Shown: positions 1 to 9,139, numbered from the stretch's first letter. The stretch is 64,000 bases of DNA from Algivirga pacifica (GCF_039543525.1 NZ_BAABJX010000062.1:62001-126000), one strand, 5' to 3'. Made by a program: numbers and translations. Notes: generated by a model from the sequence alone, not told the origin.

Positions 1-611
1 GTAACACGAGCGATCAGCGTAGCAATTCCAGCTCCTATAAGTCCCATTTCCGGTGCGCCCCATTTTCCAAAGATGAGGATATAGTTGATGATAACGTTAA
101 GTACGTTGGCGCCCAAAGTAATAATCATAGCGGGTTTAGTAGATGCATTTCCTTCTGCAAACTGCTTGAAAGAAAAGAATACAATCATGGGTAGAAGTGA
201 CCAGTTAATCACTTTATAGTAAGGAATACCTTCCCTGACGACTTCATCCACTTGCCCCATATGAAATAATAGAGGGGTGGTATTGTTCAGAATCAATAGA
301 AGGATAGCCACTACTGCGGTATTGAGTAATAAGCTATGACGTAATAGATGGCCGGTACGTTGAAGTTCCTTTTGTCCTATCGCTTTCCCGATAAGGGGAG
401 TAAGTCCTTGTGCAAAACCAATTCCAAATACCATGACAATGATGAACACACTATTCATAAATGCCGAAGCAGAAAGGGATAGTGTACTGTAGTGGCCCGT
501 CATCACATTATCTGCAATATTGGTAAGCATTTGCCCAATATGGGCAATAACCACCGGTACGGCTAGTCGAAAATTTTCCTGATAGTGGTTGATATATTTC
601 TTGAATGTCAT
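1..611 (-). CDS. MATE family efflux transporter (3' end beyond window)
   Basis: The translated N-terminal 203 residues start MTFKKYINHYQENFRLAVPV and continue through several hydrophobic segments. Segments such as GQMLTNIADNVMTGHYS and FGIGFAQGLTPLIGKAIGQK are typical of the MATE/NorM multidrug-cation antiporters (MatE domain), which use a Na+ or H+ gradient to expel drugs across the inner membrane. The start is the ATG at 609-611. The gene runs off the left edge, so only about the first five or six of twelve helices are visible. The substrate cannot be read from this part. The family call is firm. Confidence 0.85.
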   Translation of the reverse strand, partial: MTFKKYINHYQENFRLAVPVVIAHIGQMLTNIADNVMTGHYSTLSLSASAFMNSVFIIVMVFGIGFAQGLTPLIGKAIGQKELQRTGHLLRHSLLLNTAVVAILLLILNNTTPLLFHMGQVDEVVREGIPYYKVINWSLLPMIVFFSFKQFAEGNASTKPAMIITLGANVLNVIINYILIFGKWGAPEMGLIGAGIATLIARV

Positions 612-855
612 ACTCTTTTCCTAGTTCATTTGCTGCCTTGAAAACATGATCAATAGATCACATACTATTTGGTGATAAGGACCAACTGTAATAAAACCTA
701 TTTTTTGTCAGAATAATCTAATACGAGAGGAGGAAAACTCTTAATGATATTTAATGTGGAAATGTTCATGATGTTTAGTAGTTTCTCAAACCCATTATTA
801 ATGTTGAGTATTTATATGTCATACTACCAAAGGGTTTCGTTAAATCTTTTTTTCA

Positions 856-905
856 CCTAAACAATATGAATGAGCGAAGCTCAACTAAACACCATGAACA
901 GTGCT
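856..905. repeat. Dispersed mini-hairpin repeat (class B), single copy
   Basis: The element reads CTAAACAATATGAATGAGCG followed by AAGCTCAACTAAACACCATG. The core GAGCGAAGCTC is a short hairpin, and the flanks CTAAAC and ATGAAC recur at 9140-9268, 22529-22574 and 59065-59260. No coding function is seen. Confidence 0.75.
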
Positions 906-918
906 TAGTTTTGGTGAT

Positions 919-947
919 AAAAAAAGCAACGACCTAACGTCGCTGCT
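919..947 (-). terminator. Rho-independent terminator, minus strand
   Basis: On the minus strand AGCAGCGAC pairs with GTCGTTGCT (nine pairs, one of them G-T) around a five-base loop, and a run of T follows. It probably ends the transcript of the coiled-coil gene at 1212-2129, although two repeat arrays lie between that stop codon and this hairpin. Confidence 0.75.
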
Positions 948-1040
948 CCTTATAAAGTCTAATGATTACTATTGTAGTATGACATCTAGTGGATTGATTA
1001 CTAAGTAAACTTATAACTGAGTGCTACTTTCAAACAGTTT

Positions 1041-1118
1041 AAGGATTAAGGATTAAGGAAGAAGGATTATTATCCAGAAACTCCTATATCTTTATCCTTT
1101 ATCCTTCTTCCTTTATCC
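1041..1118. repeat. Heptad array, inverted pair (GGATTAA / TTTATCC units)
   Basis: The left arm is a run of 7-base units such as GGATTAAGGATTAAGGAAGA, and the right arm carries the complementary TTTATCC and TTCTTCC units. The arms are separated by about 20 bases and can form a long hairpin. It belongs to the 7-base-period repeats found throughout the window. Confidence 0.8.
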
Positions 1119-1180
1119 ATTTGGAAGTAGTCCTTTTATTTCTATCAGAAAACTTAGTGTTTAGACCACCAGTTAGTACT

Positions 1181-1212
1181 TCATTGCTCATTGCTCATTG
1201 CTCACTGCCCAC
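1181..1212. repeat. Heptad array (TGCTCAT units) touching a stop codon
   Basis: Four to five imperfect copies of a TGCTCAT/TGCTCAC unit end at the TAG stop codon (minus strand, 1212-1214) of the neighbouring gene. The period is 7, but the unit is unrelated to the GGATTAA units 70 bases away. Confidence 0.75.
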
Positions 1213-2129
1213 TACTTAATAATAAAGCTTTGCTCTCCCATCAAAACACCATCATTGTAAAGCATTGCCGTATATTGTCCTACTTTTAGATCACTATCCT
1301 TGGTGTATTCAAAAGCGACTTTTTGTTCCGTGTTATCAAAAAGGATATCCTGTTTCATTGTATAGAATACTTCTCCCTTATTTAATTTAAAGGTTCCAGA
1401 GCCAATAGCCTCGTTGTAAAGGGTGGCACCTTCTGGCGTCGCGATAATCAAGTAGATGGTTTTAACGCCAATTGGGCTGATAGGGTTTTTAGCGATGGTG
1501 AAGTGAAGCTTTAATCGGGAAAGTCGTCTATTTTTAAAAGAGGTCCCAATTTTCTCTTTACCACTATCCGATATTCGGGTAAAAGAGAGATCCTTTGCTT
1601 TTAATGAAGATGCCATGGATATTTTGGCACTCATTTTACGTTGTGTACGCTTAAGGCCAACGATGCTGTCTTCCAAATCAATTTTTTCCTTTTTAAGGCT
1701 AATGGTTTCATCCAATAGGGATTGATTGGTTTTTTTGAGTAAAGCAATTTCAGCATCCTTTCTTTTCAGGAGTTCTTCATAGGCTTCTACCTTGCCTCTG
1801 AGTTCTTGATAACGACCATTGGCTAGGTTTTTAGATGTCAGTAACTCTTGTTTATCTCTCTCCAGCTCCTTAACGATTAGAATTAACGAATCTACGTGTC
1901 CATTCATGGATTGTAACTCGGAGATTTGAAGTTCCAGTTCGCTGGAAATAGAGTCTAGCTTTGCATAGGTGGTTACCAGCTCTAGTTCTTTGCTTTCAAT
2001 CAGGACTTGTTTCTTTTGAGAGGAGCGGTCATTTAAAAGCCACTGTAATCCATTAAGGAAAACTAAAATGACTACCAGGACCAGTAGTAGGTTATTTTTA
2101 TTGTTACGTTTGATTTTGGAGAGTGTCAT
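1212..2129 (-). CDS. Membrane-anchored coiled-coil protein, function unknown
   Basis: The 305-residue protein has a basic N-terminus, one transmembrane segment (about residues 13-31, LLLVLVVILVFLNGLQWLL), a long coiled coil (about 35-170) rich in Leu, Glu and Lys, and a C-terminal globular part of about 120 residues ending GEQSFIIK. Proteins of this shape are common in Cytophagales and are sometimes labelled SMC-like, but no ATPase head is present. The orientation suggests a single-pass inner-membrane protein with the coiled coil in the periplasm. The start ATG at 2127-2129 is preceded by AGGAAG. It is divergent from the GAF gene on the right. No specific function can be assigned. Confidence 0.75.
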   Translation of the reverse strand: MTLSKIKRNNKNNLLLVLVVILVFLNGLQWLLNDRSSQKKQVLIESKELELVTTYAKLDSISSELELQISELQSMNGHVDSLILIVKELERDKQELLTSKNLANGRYQELRGKVEAYEELLKRKDAEIALLKKTNQSLLDETISLKKEKIDLEDSIVGLKRTQRKMSAKISMASSLKAKDLSFTRISDSGKEKIGTSFKNRRLSRLKLHFTIAKNPISPIGVKTIYLIIATPEGATLYNEAIGSGTFKLNKGEVFYTMKQDILFDNTEQKVAFEYTKDSDLKVGQYTAMLYNDGVLMGEQSFIIK

Positions 2130-2289
2130 CTTCCTGTTGTAGTCGTTAATTAATTAATATTAAAAAATATAATATGCGAAAATAGGCAGATTGTATACTG
2201 TTTTCAATGGAAAGTGATAAATTATTTACAAGATCACATCTTGTGACTAAGTACTTTATGTTGAGCAAAAACCAAACCCATTCAAAACT

Positions 2290-3447
2290 ATGAGCAATGG
2301 ATTCCCTTTCCGTTTGATAACGGAGCAACGTTGGGATGCATTAACCCATGAAAATCATTACTTGAAAGAAGTTGTTGATTTGGTGCAGAAAATGCTTTCA
2401 GGAAATAAACCGATGGAAACCTCTTTGGAGGTAGAGCACTCGGTAATTACGGCCGTATTGCAACACTTAAAGGAAAAGGAGCAGTTGATTGAAGAGGAAC
2501 AAAGAAAACAGAGACAGAATGAGCATCAGCAGCAATTGATGGAATTGATTGGAGAGCATCAGAACTTGATATCTTTATGTGATGCGGTATTACAGTTCTT
2601 ACTGAAAACCTTTCAACTGGTGCAAGGAGGTGTGTTTTTGGTCGATACTATTGGAGTCGAAGGCGCTGGGTTAGAATTAAAGGCTTGCTATGCTTATGAT
2701 CGTAAGAGATACATCAATAAAACCATAAAGGCAGGAGAGGGACTGGTAGGGCAGGTATTGCTGGATCGTAAGCCCTTATATTTATCAGAAGTACCTCAGG
2801 GATATGTATATATCACTTCAGGTATCGGGGAGGCGACTCCTTCTTATTTGTATATCGTTCCACTGGTCTATAATCAAAAAGTATATGGAGTGATAGAAGT
2901 AGCATCCTTATACCCTCTTACTGAAGACGATCAACAACGTTTCAATAGTTTTTGTGATAGTATATCTGCTAATATGAGTATGGTTTATCATGCAGAGCAA
3001 ACAGAGATATTATTGGAGGAGACTCAATATCAAAATGAAGTGGTTCGAGCGCAGGAGGAAGAGATGAGACAAAATATGGAAGAGCTAAAAGCCGCGCAGG
3101 AGTCTATGGAAAGAAAGCAGCATCAATTACAAAAATTAAATGATCGTTTATCAAAAGGGGAGCAGTTATTAGTGAAGGAGTTTGAAAAGTCTCAGTCCTA
3201 TCAGAAACGTATACAATTAGAGAAAAGCAAAGCGGAGGAAAGCTATAGGGAAGTACAGGAACAGTTAGCAGAAGTTTTGAATGAAAAGGACGCTTTGAAG
3301 TCTAGGATAGAGGAATTGGAGGTAAGGGAGCGTAAACAGCATAATAAAGAGAAGTTACTAAATATTGTGTTGCACAAGAGTAAGGAGAGAGAAGCAGGGA
3401 TGATGGAAAAAATCAAAGAGTTGGAAAAAAAGCTACAGGCCAAATGA
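2290..3447 (+). CDS. GAF domain protein with flanking coiled coils
   Basis: This 385-residue soluble protein has an N-terminal helical part with a coiled coil (about 55-90), a GAF-type ligand-binding fold (about 95-235, including KAGEGLVGQVLLDRKPLYLSE and YGVIEVASLYPLTEDDQQRF) and a long C-terminal coiled coil (about 240-385). No kinase, GGDEF or HD output domain is fused, so it is probably a sensory scaffold that passes a signal through the coiled coil to a partner. Similar GAF/coiled-coil proteins are frequent in Cytophagales, often beside signalling genes. No Shine-Dalgarno site is visible. The ligand and partner are unknown. Confidence 0.8.
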   Translation: MSNGFPFRLITEQRWDALTHENHYLKEVVDLVQKMLSGNKPMETSLEVEHSVITAVLQHLKEKEQLIEEEQRKQRQNEHQQQLMELIGEHQNLISLCDAVLQFLLKTFQLVQGGVFLVDTIGVEGAGLELKACYAYDRKRYINKTIKAGEGLVGQVLLDRKPLYLSEVPQGYVYITSGIGEATPSYLYIVPLVYNQKVYGVIEVASLYPLTEDDQQRFNSFCDSISANMSMVYHAEQTEILLEETQYQNEVVRAQEEEMRQNMEELKAAQESMERKQHQLQKLNDRLSKGEQLLVKEFEKSQSYQKRIQLEKSKAEESYREVQEQLAEVLNEKDALKSRIEELEVRERKQHNKEKLLNIVLHKSKEREAGMMEKIKELEKKLQAK

Positions 3448-3819
3448 TATAGAAAGGATCACTTCATAAAGTATGAGTTCACACTACTGCAAGCACAATT
3501 CTCGAGGTTGCCCCAAAGAAAGGAGAAAGTAGTAGTTTAAATACCTTTTCCCTTTTACTTTTTTCCCCCTTGACCTTTTGTAAGTAAACATGTGTGCTTT
3601 GATTTTTTTCTTTTATTTTTGTCACTTACGTATTTTATGACCTGAGTTGTTTACTATTGTTAGTAAAATTGACGATAGCTAACTTTTTTAGGCATAAAAA
3701 GCGCTTAGGGGTATACCCCGTTTTGAATCCCAAAACGATGGAGGAACCATAAGCATAGAGGCAATCATTTTTGTTCACTTTCCTGATGGGCAGGAAGTAT
3801 AAAAAAGAGATAGTACACA
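3448..3819. other. Intergenic leader of pheT with two adjacent palindromes
   Basis: This 372-base stretch has no credible gene. A pheT promoter is expected here; TATTTTTG at 3614-3621 matches the Bacteroidota -7 box, but no TTTG lies at the usual distance. About 100 bases before pheT there are two touching palindromes: GGGGTATACCCC (3708-3719) and CGTTTTG-aatcc-CAAAACG (3719-3737). No Phe-rich leader peptide and no T-box sequence was found. Confidence 0.5.
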
Positions 3820-6234
3820 ATGAAAATATCACTGGACTGGCTTAAAGACTTTATCAATATAAATGAATCAGCAGAAGAAATCGATCACCTATTGACGATG
3901 GCCGGATTGGAGGTCGAAGGGATCGAGGAGGTAGAAACCATCAAAGGAGGTCTGAAAGGACTGGTGATTGGAGAGGTGTTGGAGTGTGGTAAGCACCCGG
4001 ATGCTGATAAACTGAGCATTACAAAAGTAGACCTTGGAGAGGGAGAACCGGTACAAATTGTATGTGGAGCTCCTAATGTAGCGGCTGGACAGAAAGTAGT
4101 AGTTGCGACAGTAGGTACTATACTGTACACTCCAGAAGGAGAGTCCTTCAAAATTAAGAAAGGTAAGATCAGGGGAGAGGTATCTTTGGGAATGATCTGT
4201 GCTGAAGATGAAATTGGCTTGGGAGGTTCTCATGATGGGATTATGGTGTTGGATACTGATATGGCCAATGGTACTCCTGCTGCAGATTACTTTAAGGTAG
4301 GAACGGATACGGTATTGGAGATTGGATTAACCCCTAACCGTGTAGATGGTGCTTCTCACTATGGAGTAGCTAGAGACCTGAAAGTATTGACAGGACGTCC
4401 ACTTAATTTCCCATCGACAGAAGCATTCAAAGTAGAAAATAATGATTTAACCATGGAGGTTGTGGTGGAAGATGCGGAAGCATGTCCTCGCTATGCTGGT
4501 TTGACAATCTCTGGCTTGACAGTAGGAGAGTCTCCAAAGTGGTTAAAAGATCGCTTGAATGCGATTGGCGTAGCACCATTGAATAATGTAGTAGATGCTA
4601 CAAACTATATTTTACATAGCCTTGGACAGCCGTTACATGCATTTGATGCCGCTAAGGTAAAAGGCAATAAAATTATTGTGAAGAAAGTAGCAGAAGGAAC
4701 TACCTTCGTTACTTTAGATGAAGAAGAAAGAAAACTTTCTGCCGCAGACTTGATGATTTGTAATGCAGAAGAACCAATGTGTATCGCTGGGGTATTCGGA
4801 GGGATAGACTCTGGCGTGTCAGAGAGCACAACGGCGATTTTCCTGGAGAGTGCTTACTTTGGTCCTGATGGGGTAAGAGCAACTTCGCAACGTCATGGGA
4901 TCAAGACAGATTCATCATTCCGCTTTGAAAGAGGAACTGATCCGAATATGCCAGTAGAGGCTTTGAAAGTAGCTGCTTTGTTGATTCAGGAAGTAGCAGG
5001 AGGAACAGTGTCTTCGGAGATTGTTGATCTTTATCCTACTCCGGTAGCAGACTTTGAGGTAGCTGTAAATTATAAGCATATCAATCGACTGATTGGTGCA
5101 GACATTCCAAAAGAGCGTGTAAAGGAGATCTTGGAAGGACTAGAAATGCGTTTCTTACAGGAGAGTGAAGAAGGATTTACAGTAGCAGTACCTCCTTACA
5201 GAGTTGATGTACAAAGGGAAGCAGACATTATTGAGGAAATCTTGAGAATTCATGGCTTCAATAACGTAGAGTTAAGTGAGAACCTATCGGCAAGTTACCT
5301 GGCACATTTCCCTAAGAAAGATGCTGATGTACTTAAAGCTAAGGTGACGCAAATGTTGGCAGGGGCTGGAGTATCTGAGATCCTGACAAACTCTTTGACA
5401 AGCAGTACTTACGTAAAAGCAGTACAAAGCTTGAAGGATGAAGAGAATGTAGAAATCCTGAACACGCTAAGTGCTGATCTGGATGTCATGAGACAGTCGT
5501 TGCTGTTCACAGGTTTGGAAGTGATTGCACACAATATCAACAGACAACAAAAAGACTTAAAGCTTTTTGAATTTGGAAAAGTATATAGCAAGGTAGAAGG
5601 GGAGTATGTGGAGAAAAACCGTCTATCTATGTTTGTGACCGGTGCACAACGAGAAGAAACATGGAGAGGGAAAACAGAAAAGTCAGCTTTCCATGATTTG
5701 GCTTCTTTGGTATTGAGAACGTTCCAGCAATTTAATATTTCGAAGTACAAGCAGGAAACATTGCAAGATGACTTGTTTGCCTATGGATTGAGCTATGAGC
5801 ACAAGAAAGGTACGATTGCTCGTCTGGGTATGGTACATCCAAAAATAGCGAAATTGGCAGGGGTAAAGCAAGAGGTATTCTATGCAGAGTTTGATTGGGA
5901 CCTGTTACTTGCGTTACAAAATAGTAACTACAAGTTTGTAGAGATTCCAAAGTTCCCGGAAGTAAGAAGAGATCTTTCGTTGGTATTGAACAAGTCAACC
6001 AACTTTAGTGAAATCGAAGAGGTAGCCAAGAGAACAGAGCGTAAGCTACTGAAGAAGGTGAATGTCTTTGATGTATATGAAGGAGAGAATCTGGGAGAAG
6101 GGAAGAAGTCTTACTCTATTAGCTTTACGTTGCAGGATGCACAAAAGACACTGAACGATAAAGTGATTGACAAAACAATGACTCGATTGATTGCAGCCTT
6201 TGAGAAAGAGGTAGGAGCAATCATCAGAAAATAA
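3820..6234 (+). CDS. pheT: Phenylalanine-tRNA ligase beta subunit
   Basis: The 804-residue protein is the full-length beta chain of the alpha2-beta2 enzyme that charges tRNA-Phe. The usual domains are present in order: the N-terminal segment MKISLDWLKDFI, the EMAP-like tRNA-binding domain (about 40-150, with GKHPDADKLSITKVDLG), the B3/B4 editing region (about 210-390), the B5 domain (about 405-480), the catalytic-like core, and the C-terminal anticodon-binding FDX-ACB domain (about 710-804, ending EKEVGAIIRK). The alpha-subunit gene pheS is not in the window, which is common in Bacteroidota. The gene is followed by a perfect hairpin and then the coiled-coil/zapA/rny genes. Confidence 0.97.
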   Translation: MKISLDWLKDFININESAEEIDHLLTMAGLEVEGIEEVETIKGGLKGLVIGEVLECGKHPDADKLSITKVDLGEGEPVQIVCGAPNVAAGQKVVVATVGTILYTPEGESFKIKKGKIRGEVSLGMICAEDEIGLGGSHDGIMVLDTDMANGTPAADYFKVGTDTVLEIGLTPNRVDGASHYGVARDLKVLTGRPLNFPSTEAFKVENNDLTMEVVVEDAEACPRYAGLTISGLTVGESPKWLKDRLNAIGVAPLNNVVDATNYILHSLGQPLHAFDAAKVKGNKIIVKKVAEGTTFVTLDEEERKLSAADLMICNAEEPMCIAGVFGGIDSGVSESTTAIFLESAYFGPDGVRATSQRHGIKTDSSFRFERGTDPNMPVEALKVAALLIQEVAGGTVSSEIVDLYPTPVADFEVAVNYKHINRLIGADIPKERVKEILEGLEMRFLQESEEGFTVAVPPYRVDVQREADIIEEILRIHGFNNVELSENLSASYLAHFPKKDADVLKAKVTQMLAGAGVSEILTNSLTSSTYVKAVQSLKDEENVEILNTLSADLDVMRQSLLFTGLEVIAHNINRQQKDLKLFEFGKVYSKVEGEYVEKNRLSMFVTGAQREETWRGKTEKSAFHDLASLVLRTFQQFNISKYKQETLQDDLFAYGLSYEHKKGTIARLGMVHPKIAKLAGVKQEVFYAEFDWDLLLALQNSNYKFVEIPKFPEVRRDLSLVLNKSTNFSEIEEVAKRTERKLLKKVNVFDVYEGENLGEGKKSYSISFTLQDAQKTLNDKVIDKTMTRLIAAFEKEVGAIIRK

Positions 6235-6247
6235 TTTAAGTATATAT

Positions 6248-6275
6248 AGCGCTTGAGCAGTTTTGCTCAAGCGCT
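6248..6275. terminator. Perfect 12-bp hairpin after pheT
   Basis: AGCGCTTGAGCA pairs perfectly with TGCTCAAGCGCT around a GTTT loop, 14 bases after the pheT stop codon. There is no T run, so it is more likely an mRNA 3'-end stabiliser or processing site between pheT and the following coiled-coil gene than a full terminator. Confidence 0.6.
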
Positions 6276-6305
6276 AACTTATATAAACTACGACTGTATA
6301 CGCCT

Positions 6306-6914
6306 ATGAGTAACTTATTGTTGAAATTGGGAGCCTTGGAGGAAAAGGCATCTGAATTTTTCAGAAAATACAAGGAACTACAGCAATTGCTGGAGCAGGA
6401 GCAGGCAGACAAGCAGGTGTTGAAAGCGGAATGTGAGCGTCTAAAGGAAGAAATGCAGCAATTAGAAGTGTATATGGATCGCTTGCAGGGACTGTTTGAT
6501 GCACAAACCGAAGAGTTAGGAACTGCCAAAGAACAAAATATGGAAGCCGAGCGGCTTATCCAGGAGAAAACCATGGTGGTTACTTCTCTCAATGAAGAGA
6601 TTGAGGAGTTGCTACAACAAAAACAGCAATATGTAACGACCCTGGAAGGATTGAAGCAAGAGGTGCAGACGGCTGAAGAAAGTGCTGTAGAAGTAGAGCA
6701 AGGGAAGGAAGAAGAACATACAGAACTGCAAAGCCTACAGGAAATTATTACCCTATTACAAAAAGAAAAAGAAGAGCTATTGTTTCAGCAGCAAGAGGAT
6801 GCTACCGCAATCAATGCCTTGAAACAAGAACTGCAGGAGACGATCGCAGAGAAGGAAGAGCTCTCTTTGGAATTAGAACTTTTAAAAGAAGAACTTGAAG
6901 AAAAAAATCATTAA
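6306..6914 (+). CDS. Cytoplasmic coiled-coil protein upstream of zapA
   Basis: The 202-residue, acidic, Gln/Glu/Leu-rich protein is almost entirely predicted coiled coil, with no signal peptide or membrane segment. It lies just upstream of zapA, and ZapA in other bacteria works with the coiled-coil protein ZapB. A role in division-ring organisation is therefore a reasonable inference from position only. ZapB is much shorter (about 80 residues), and no homology can be claimed. The start at 6306 is the first ATG of the open frame. Confidence 0.7.
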   Translation: MSNLLLKLGALEEKASEFFRKYKELQQLLEQEQADKQVLKAECERLKEEMQQLEVYMDRLQGLFDAQTEELGTAKEQNMEAERLIQEKTMVVTSLNEEIEELLQQKQQYVTTLEGLKQEVQTAEESAVEVEQGKEEEHTELQSLQEIITLLQKEKEELLFQQQEDATAINALKQELQETIAEKEELSLELELLKEELEEKNH

Positions 6915-7056
6915 GACTGATTTTTTTTGTATAATACATCTTAAATAGAATAAAATCTGTAAGGGATTGGTAGTTCGCATAATCTTATGAAGGTTGACGA
7001 GGACTTCAGGTAATAGTTAATTCCTTTTACGGGATGTATGGCAGGTTTTTGTTTCC
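6915..7056 (+). ncRNA. Possible structured RNA between the coiled-coil gene and zapA
   Basis: This 142-base gap is long for an operon of this kind. It contains distant complementary arms: ATACATC near the 5' side with GATGTAT near the 3' side, and GTAAGGGATT with AATTCCTTTTAC inside them. Together they suggest a rod with an internal loop, as in 6S-type RNAs. The pairing is imperfect and was judged by eye only, so this is a weak candidate. Confidence 0.25.
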
Positions 7057-7362
7057 ATGAAAAGTCAGATTAAGATCACTATATATAATAAGGAGTATAC
7101 GCTAAAAGCCGAAGCTCAGGATGAAGAGCTCTTGAAAGAGGCCGCAGCGGTACTGACAGAGAAAATCACGGCGAAAAAGCAGCGCTTGGGGGTTTCCAAA
7201 TTGGAAGACCTATTGGCGATTGCTGCCTTTGATATTGTAGTTGAGCAACTGAGAAGTCGTGAAACATTAGACCATGCAACCGAACGTATTGGAAAATTGA
7301 ATTATTTATTGGATCAGGTTTTAGAGCAAGATCAACCACAAGTTCAAAAAGAGAACGAGTAA
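7057..7362 (+). CDS. zapA: Cell division protein ZapA
   Basis: The 101-residue protein has the ZapA pattern: an N-terminal beta part (KSQIKITIYNKEYTLKAE) and a C-terminal long helix (about 55-95, LEDLLAIAAFDIVVEQLRSR) that forms the dimer/tetramer coiled coil. ZapA binds FtsZ and cross-links protofilaments at the division ring. It lies between a coiled-coil protein and ribonuclease Y, an order seen in other Bacteroidota. Length is normal for the family. Confidence 0.85.
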   Translation: MKSQIKITIYNKEYTLKAEAQDEELLKEAAAVLTEKITAKKQRLGVSKLEDLLAIAAFDIVVEQLRSRETLDHATERIGKLNYLLDQVLEQDQPQVQKENE

Positions 7363-7467
7363 GATTGGTGTACTCCGGTTTCTGTATAAATCAACTAATA
7401 AAATACGGAAGTATACGAAGTAGAAGTAAGCGCTGAAAAGCCTTATTTCTCAATACTGTTTTGAGTC
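7363..7467 (+). ncRNA. Candidate structured RNA between zapA and rny
   Basis: Two consecutive stems fill this 105-base gap. Stem 1 pairs GTGTACTCCG (7368-7377) with CGGAAGTATAC (7406-7416), with one bulge. Stem 2 pairs AGAAGTAAG (7422-7430) with CTTATTTCT (7442-7450) and is capped by GCT-gaaa-AGC, a GNRA tetraloop. In gamma-proteobacteria the 6S RNA gene lies directly downstream of zapA, so a 6S-type RNA or an rny 5'-UTR regulatory element should be considered. No family match could be tested. Confidence 0.4.
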
Positions 7468-9069
7468 ATGGAGATGAATATAATTTTACCGGTGCTGGCA
7501 GCACTTGTAGTGGGAGTGCTGATCGGGCGCTTCCTACTGGGAAGGGTCTTCAAGAATATGGAGGAGGATGCCAAACGAAAAGCAAAAATGCTGATCAAGG
7601 AGGCGGAAAGCTCTGCAGAGACCATGAAAAGAAATAAGGTACTAGAAGCCAAAGAGAAGTTCCTTAAGATGAAATCCGATTTTGAAAGCGAGTCATCAAA
7701 AAGGAAAAATCAGTTGAGCGTTAATGAAAATAGGCTGAAGCAATATGAGAATAAGCTGAAGCAGAATGAAAATAAGTTAAAGCAGAAAGAAGCTCAACTG
7801 ACGAAAGGACTAGAACAACAAAAGAAGAAAACACAAGAACTCGATCAACGATTTGACGAAATTGCTGAGCAGAAGGAATTGGCTATCAAAGCTAAAGAAG
7901 AGGCAGAAAACTTGAGATTACAGCAAGTTTCTCAATTGGAGAAGATTGCGAACCTTAAGGCAGATGAGGCTAGAGAGCAATTAGTGGAAGCGTTAAAGGA
8001 TGAAGCGAGAAGCAAAGCATCTATCCATATCAAAAATATTATGGAAGAGGCGAAACTAACCGCAACCAAGGAGGCAAAGAAAACGGTAATCACTACGATA
8101 CAACGTACGGCTGCTGAGCATGCCATTGAGAACTGTGTATCCGTATTCAACTTAGAGAATGATGAGTTGAAAGGGAAAATTATCGGTAGAGAAGGACGTA
8201 ATATCCGTGCTTTGGAAGCTTCTACAGGAGTAGAAATTATTGTAGATGATACACCAGAAGCGATTATCATATCAGGTTTTGATCCGGTAAGGAGAGAGAT
8301 CGCCAGAGTATCTTTACAGCGTTTGGTGGCAGATGGGCGTATTCACCCAGCTCGTATTGAGGAAGTAGTAGCCAAAACCAGAAAAAGTATTGAGGACGAA
8401 ATCCTTGAACTGGGAGAGCGTACCGTAATCGACTTAGGAATCCATGGGTTGCACCCAGAGTTGATCCGAATGGTGGGTAGAATGCGTTTCCGTTCATCGT
8501 ATGGTCAAAACTTATTGCAACACTCTAGGGAAGTAGCGAAACTAGCAGCCTCTATGGCTTCTGAGCTAGGATTGAATGCCAAGCAAGCGAAGAGAGCCGG
8601 ACTATTGCATGACATTGGTAAGGTATGGCCAGAAGAGCCAGAAGTACCGCACGCAATTCTGGGTATGAACCTGGCGAAGAAATACGGAGAGCATCCAGAT
8701 GTGTGTAATGCGATTGGTGCTCACCACGATGAGATTGAGATGACTACATTGATTTCTCCAATTGTTCAGGCTTGTGATGCGATTAGCGGTTCAAGACCGG
8801 GAGCAAGACGTGAGATGATGGAATCTTATATCAAGCGTCTGAAAGAGCTAGAGAGCATGGCTTTAAGCTTTAAGGGAGTACATAAGTGTTACGCAATGCA
8901 GGCAGGACGTGAGCTTCGTGTCATGGTAGATGCAGAGAATGTATCAGATACAGAGGCAGGACAATTGTCATTCGATATTGCCAACAAGATCGAGAATGAG
9001 ATGCAGTACCCTGGACAGATCAAGGTAACCGTCATTCGAGAGATGAGAGCAGTAAACTATGCGAAATAA
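7468..9069 (+). CDS. rny: Ribonuclease Y
   Basis: The 533-residue endoribonuclease starts bulk mRNA decay and is anchored to the inner membrane. It has an N-terminal transmembrane helix (about 4-24), a long coiled coil (about 30-200, with repeated ENKLKQ segments), a KH RNA-binding domain with GREGRN at 240-245, and an HD phosphohydrolase domain with the catalytic HD pair at 381-382 (HDIGK). Length and domain order match the family. It ends at a strong terminator. The preceding gap may carry a regulatory RNA. Confidence 0.95.
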   Translation: MEMNIILPVLAALVVGVLIGRFLLGRVFKNMEEDAKRKAKMLIKEAESSAETMKRNKVLEAKEKFLKMKSDFESESSKRKNQLSVNENRLKQYENKLKQNENKLKQKEAQLTKGLEQQKKKTQELDQRFDEIAEQKELAIKAKEEAENLRLQQVSQLEKIANLKADEAREQLVEALKDEARSKASIHIKNIMEEAKLTATKEAKKTVITTIQRTAAEHAIENCVSVFNLENDELKGKIIGREGRNIRALEASTGVEIIVDDTPEAIIISGFDPVRREIARVSLQRLVADGRIHPARIEEVVAKTRKSIEDEILELGERTVIDLGIHGLHPELIRMVGRMRFRSSYGQNLLQHSREVAKLAASMASELGLNAKQAKRAGLLHDIGKVWPEEPEVPHAILGMNLAKKYGEHPDVCNAIGAHHDEIEMTTLISPIVQACDAISGSRPGARREMMESYIKRLKELESMALSFKGVHKCYAMQAGRELRVMVDAENVSDTEAGQLSFDIANKIENEMQYPGQIKVTVIREMRAVNYAK

Positions 9070-9100
9070 AGTCTTTTAATAAAGACCGCTTAATAAATAA

Positions 9101-9135
9101 AAAACCTTGATGTAGCAGTACATCAAGGTTTTTTT
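9101..9135 (+). terminator. Rho-independent terminator after rny
   Basis: AAACCTTGATGTA pairs with TACATCAAGGTTT around a four-base loop and is followed by a T run. It begins about 30 bases after the rny stop codon. Confidence 0.9.
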
Positions 9136-9139
9136 GTTT

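Noticed and set aside
1212..2129. SMC chromosome-segregation protein
   Set aside because: Only the coiled coil resembles SMC; there are no Walker motifs or hinge, and the N-terminus is a membrane anchor.
3448..3819. T-box or PheM-type attenuator for pheT
   Set aside because: No T-box sequence, no leader peptide with repeated Phe codons and no terminator with a T run were found.
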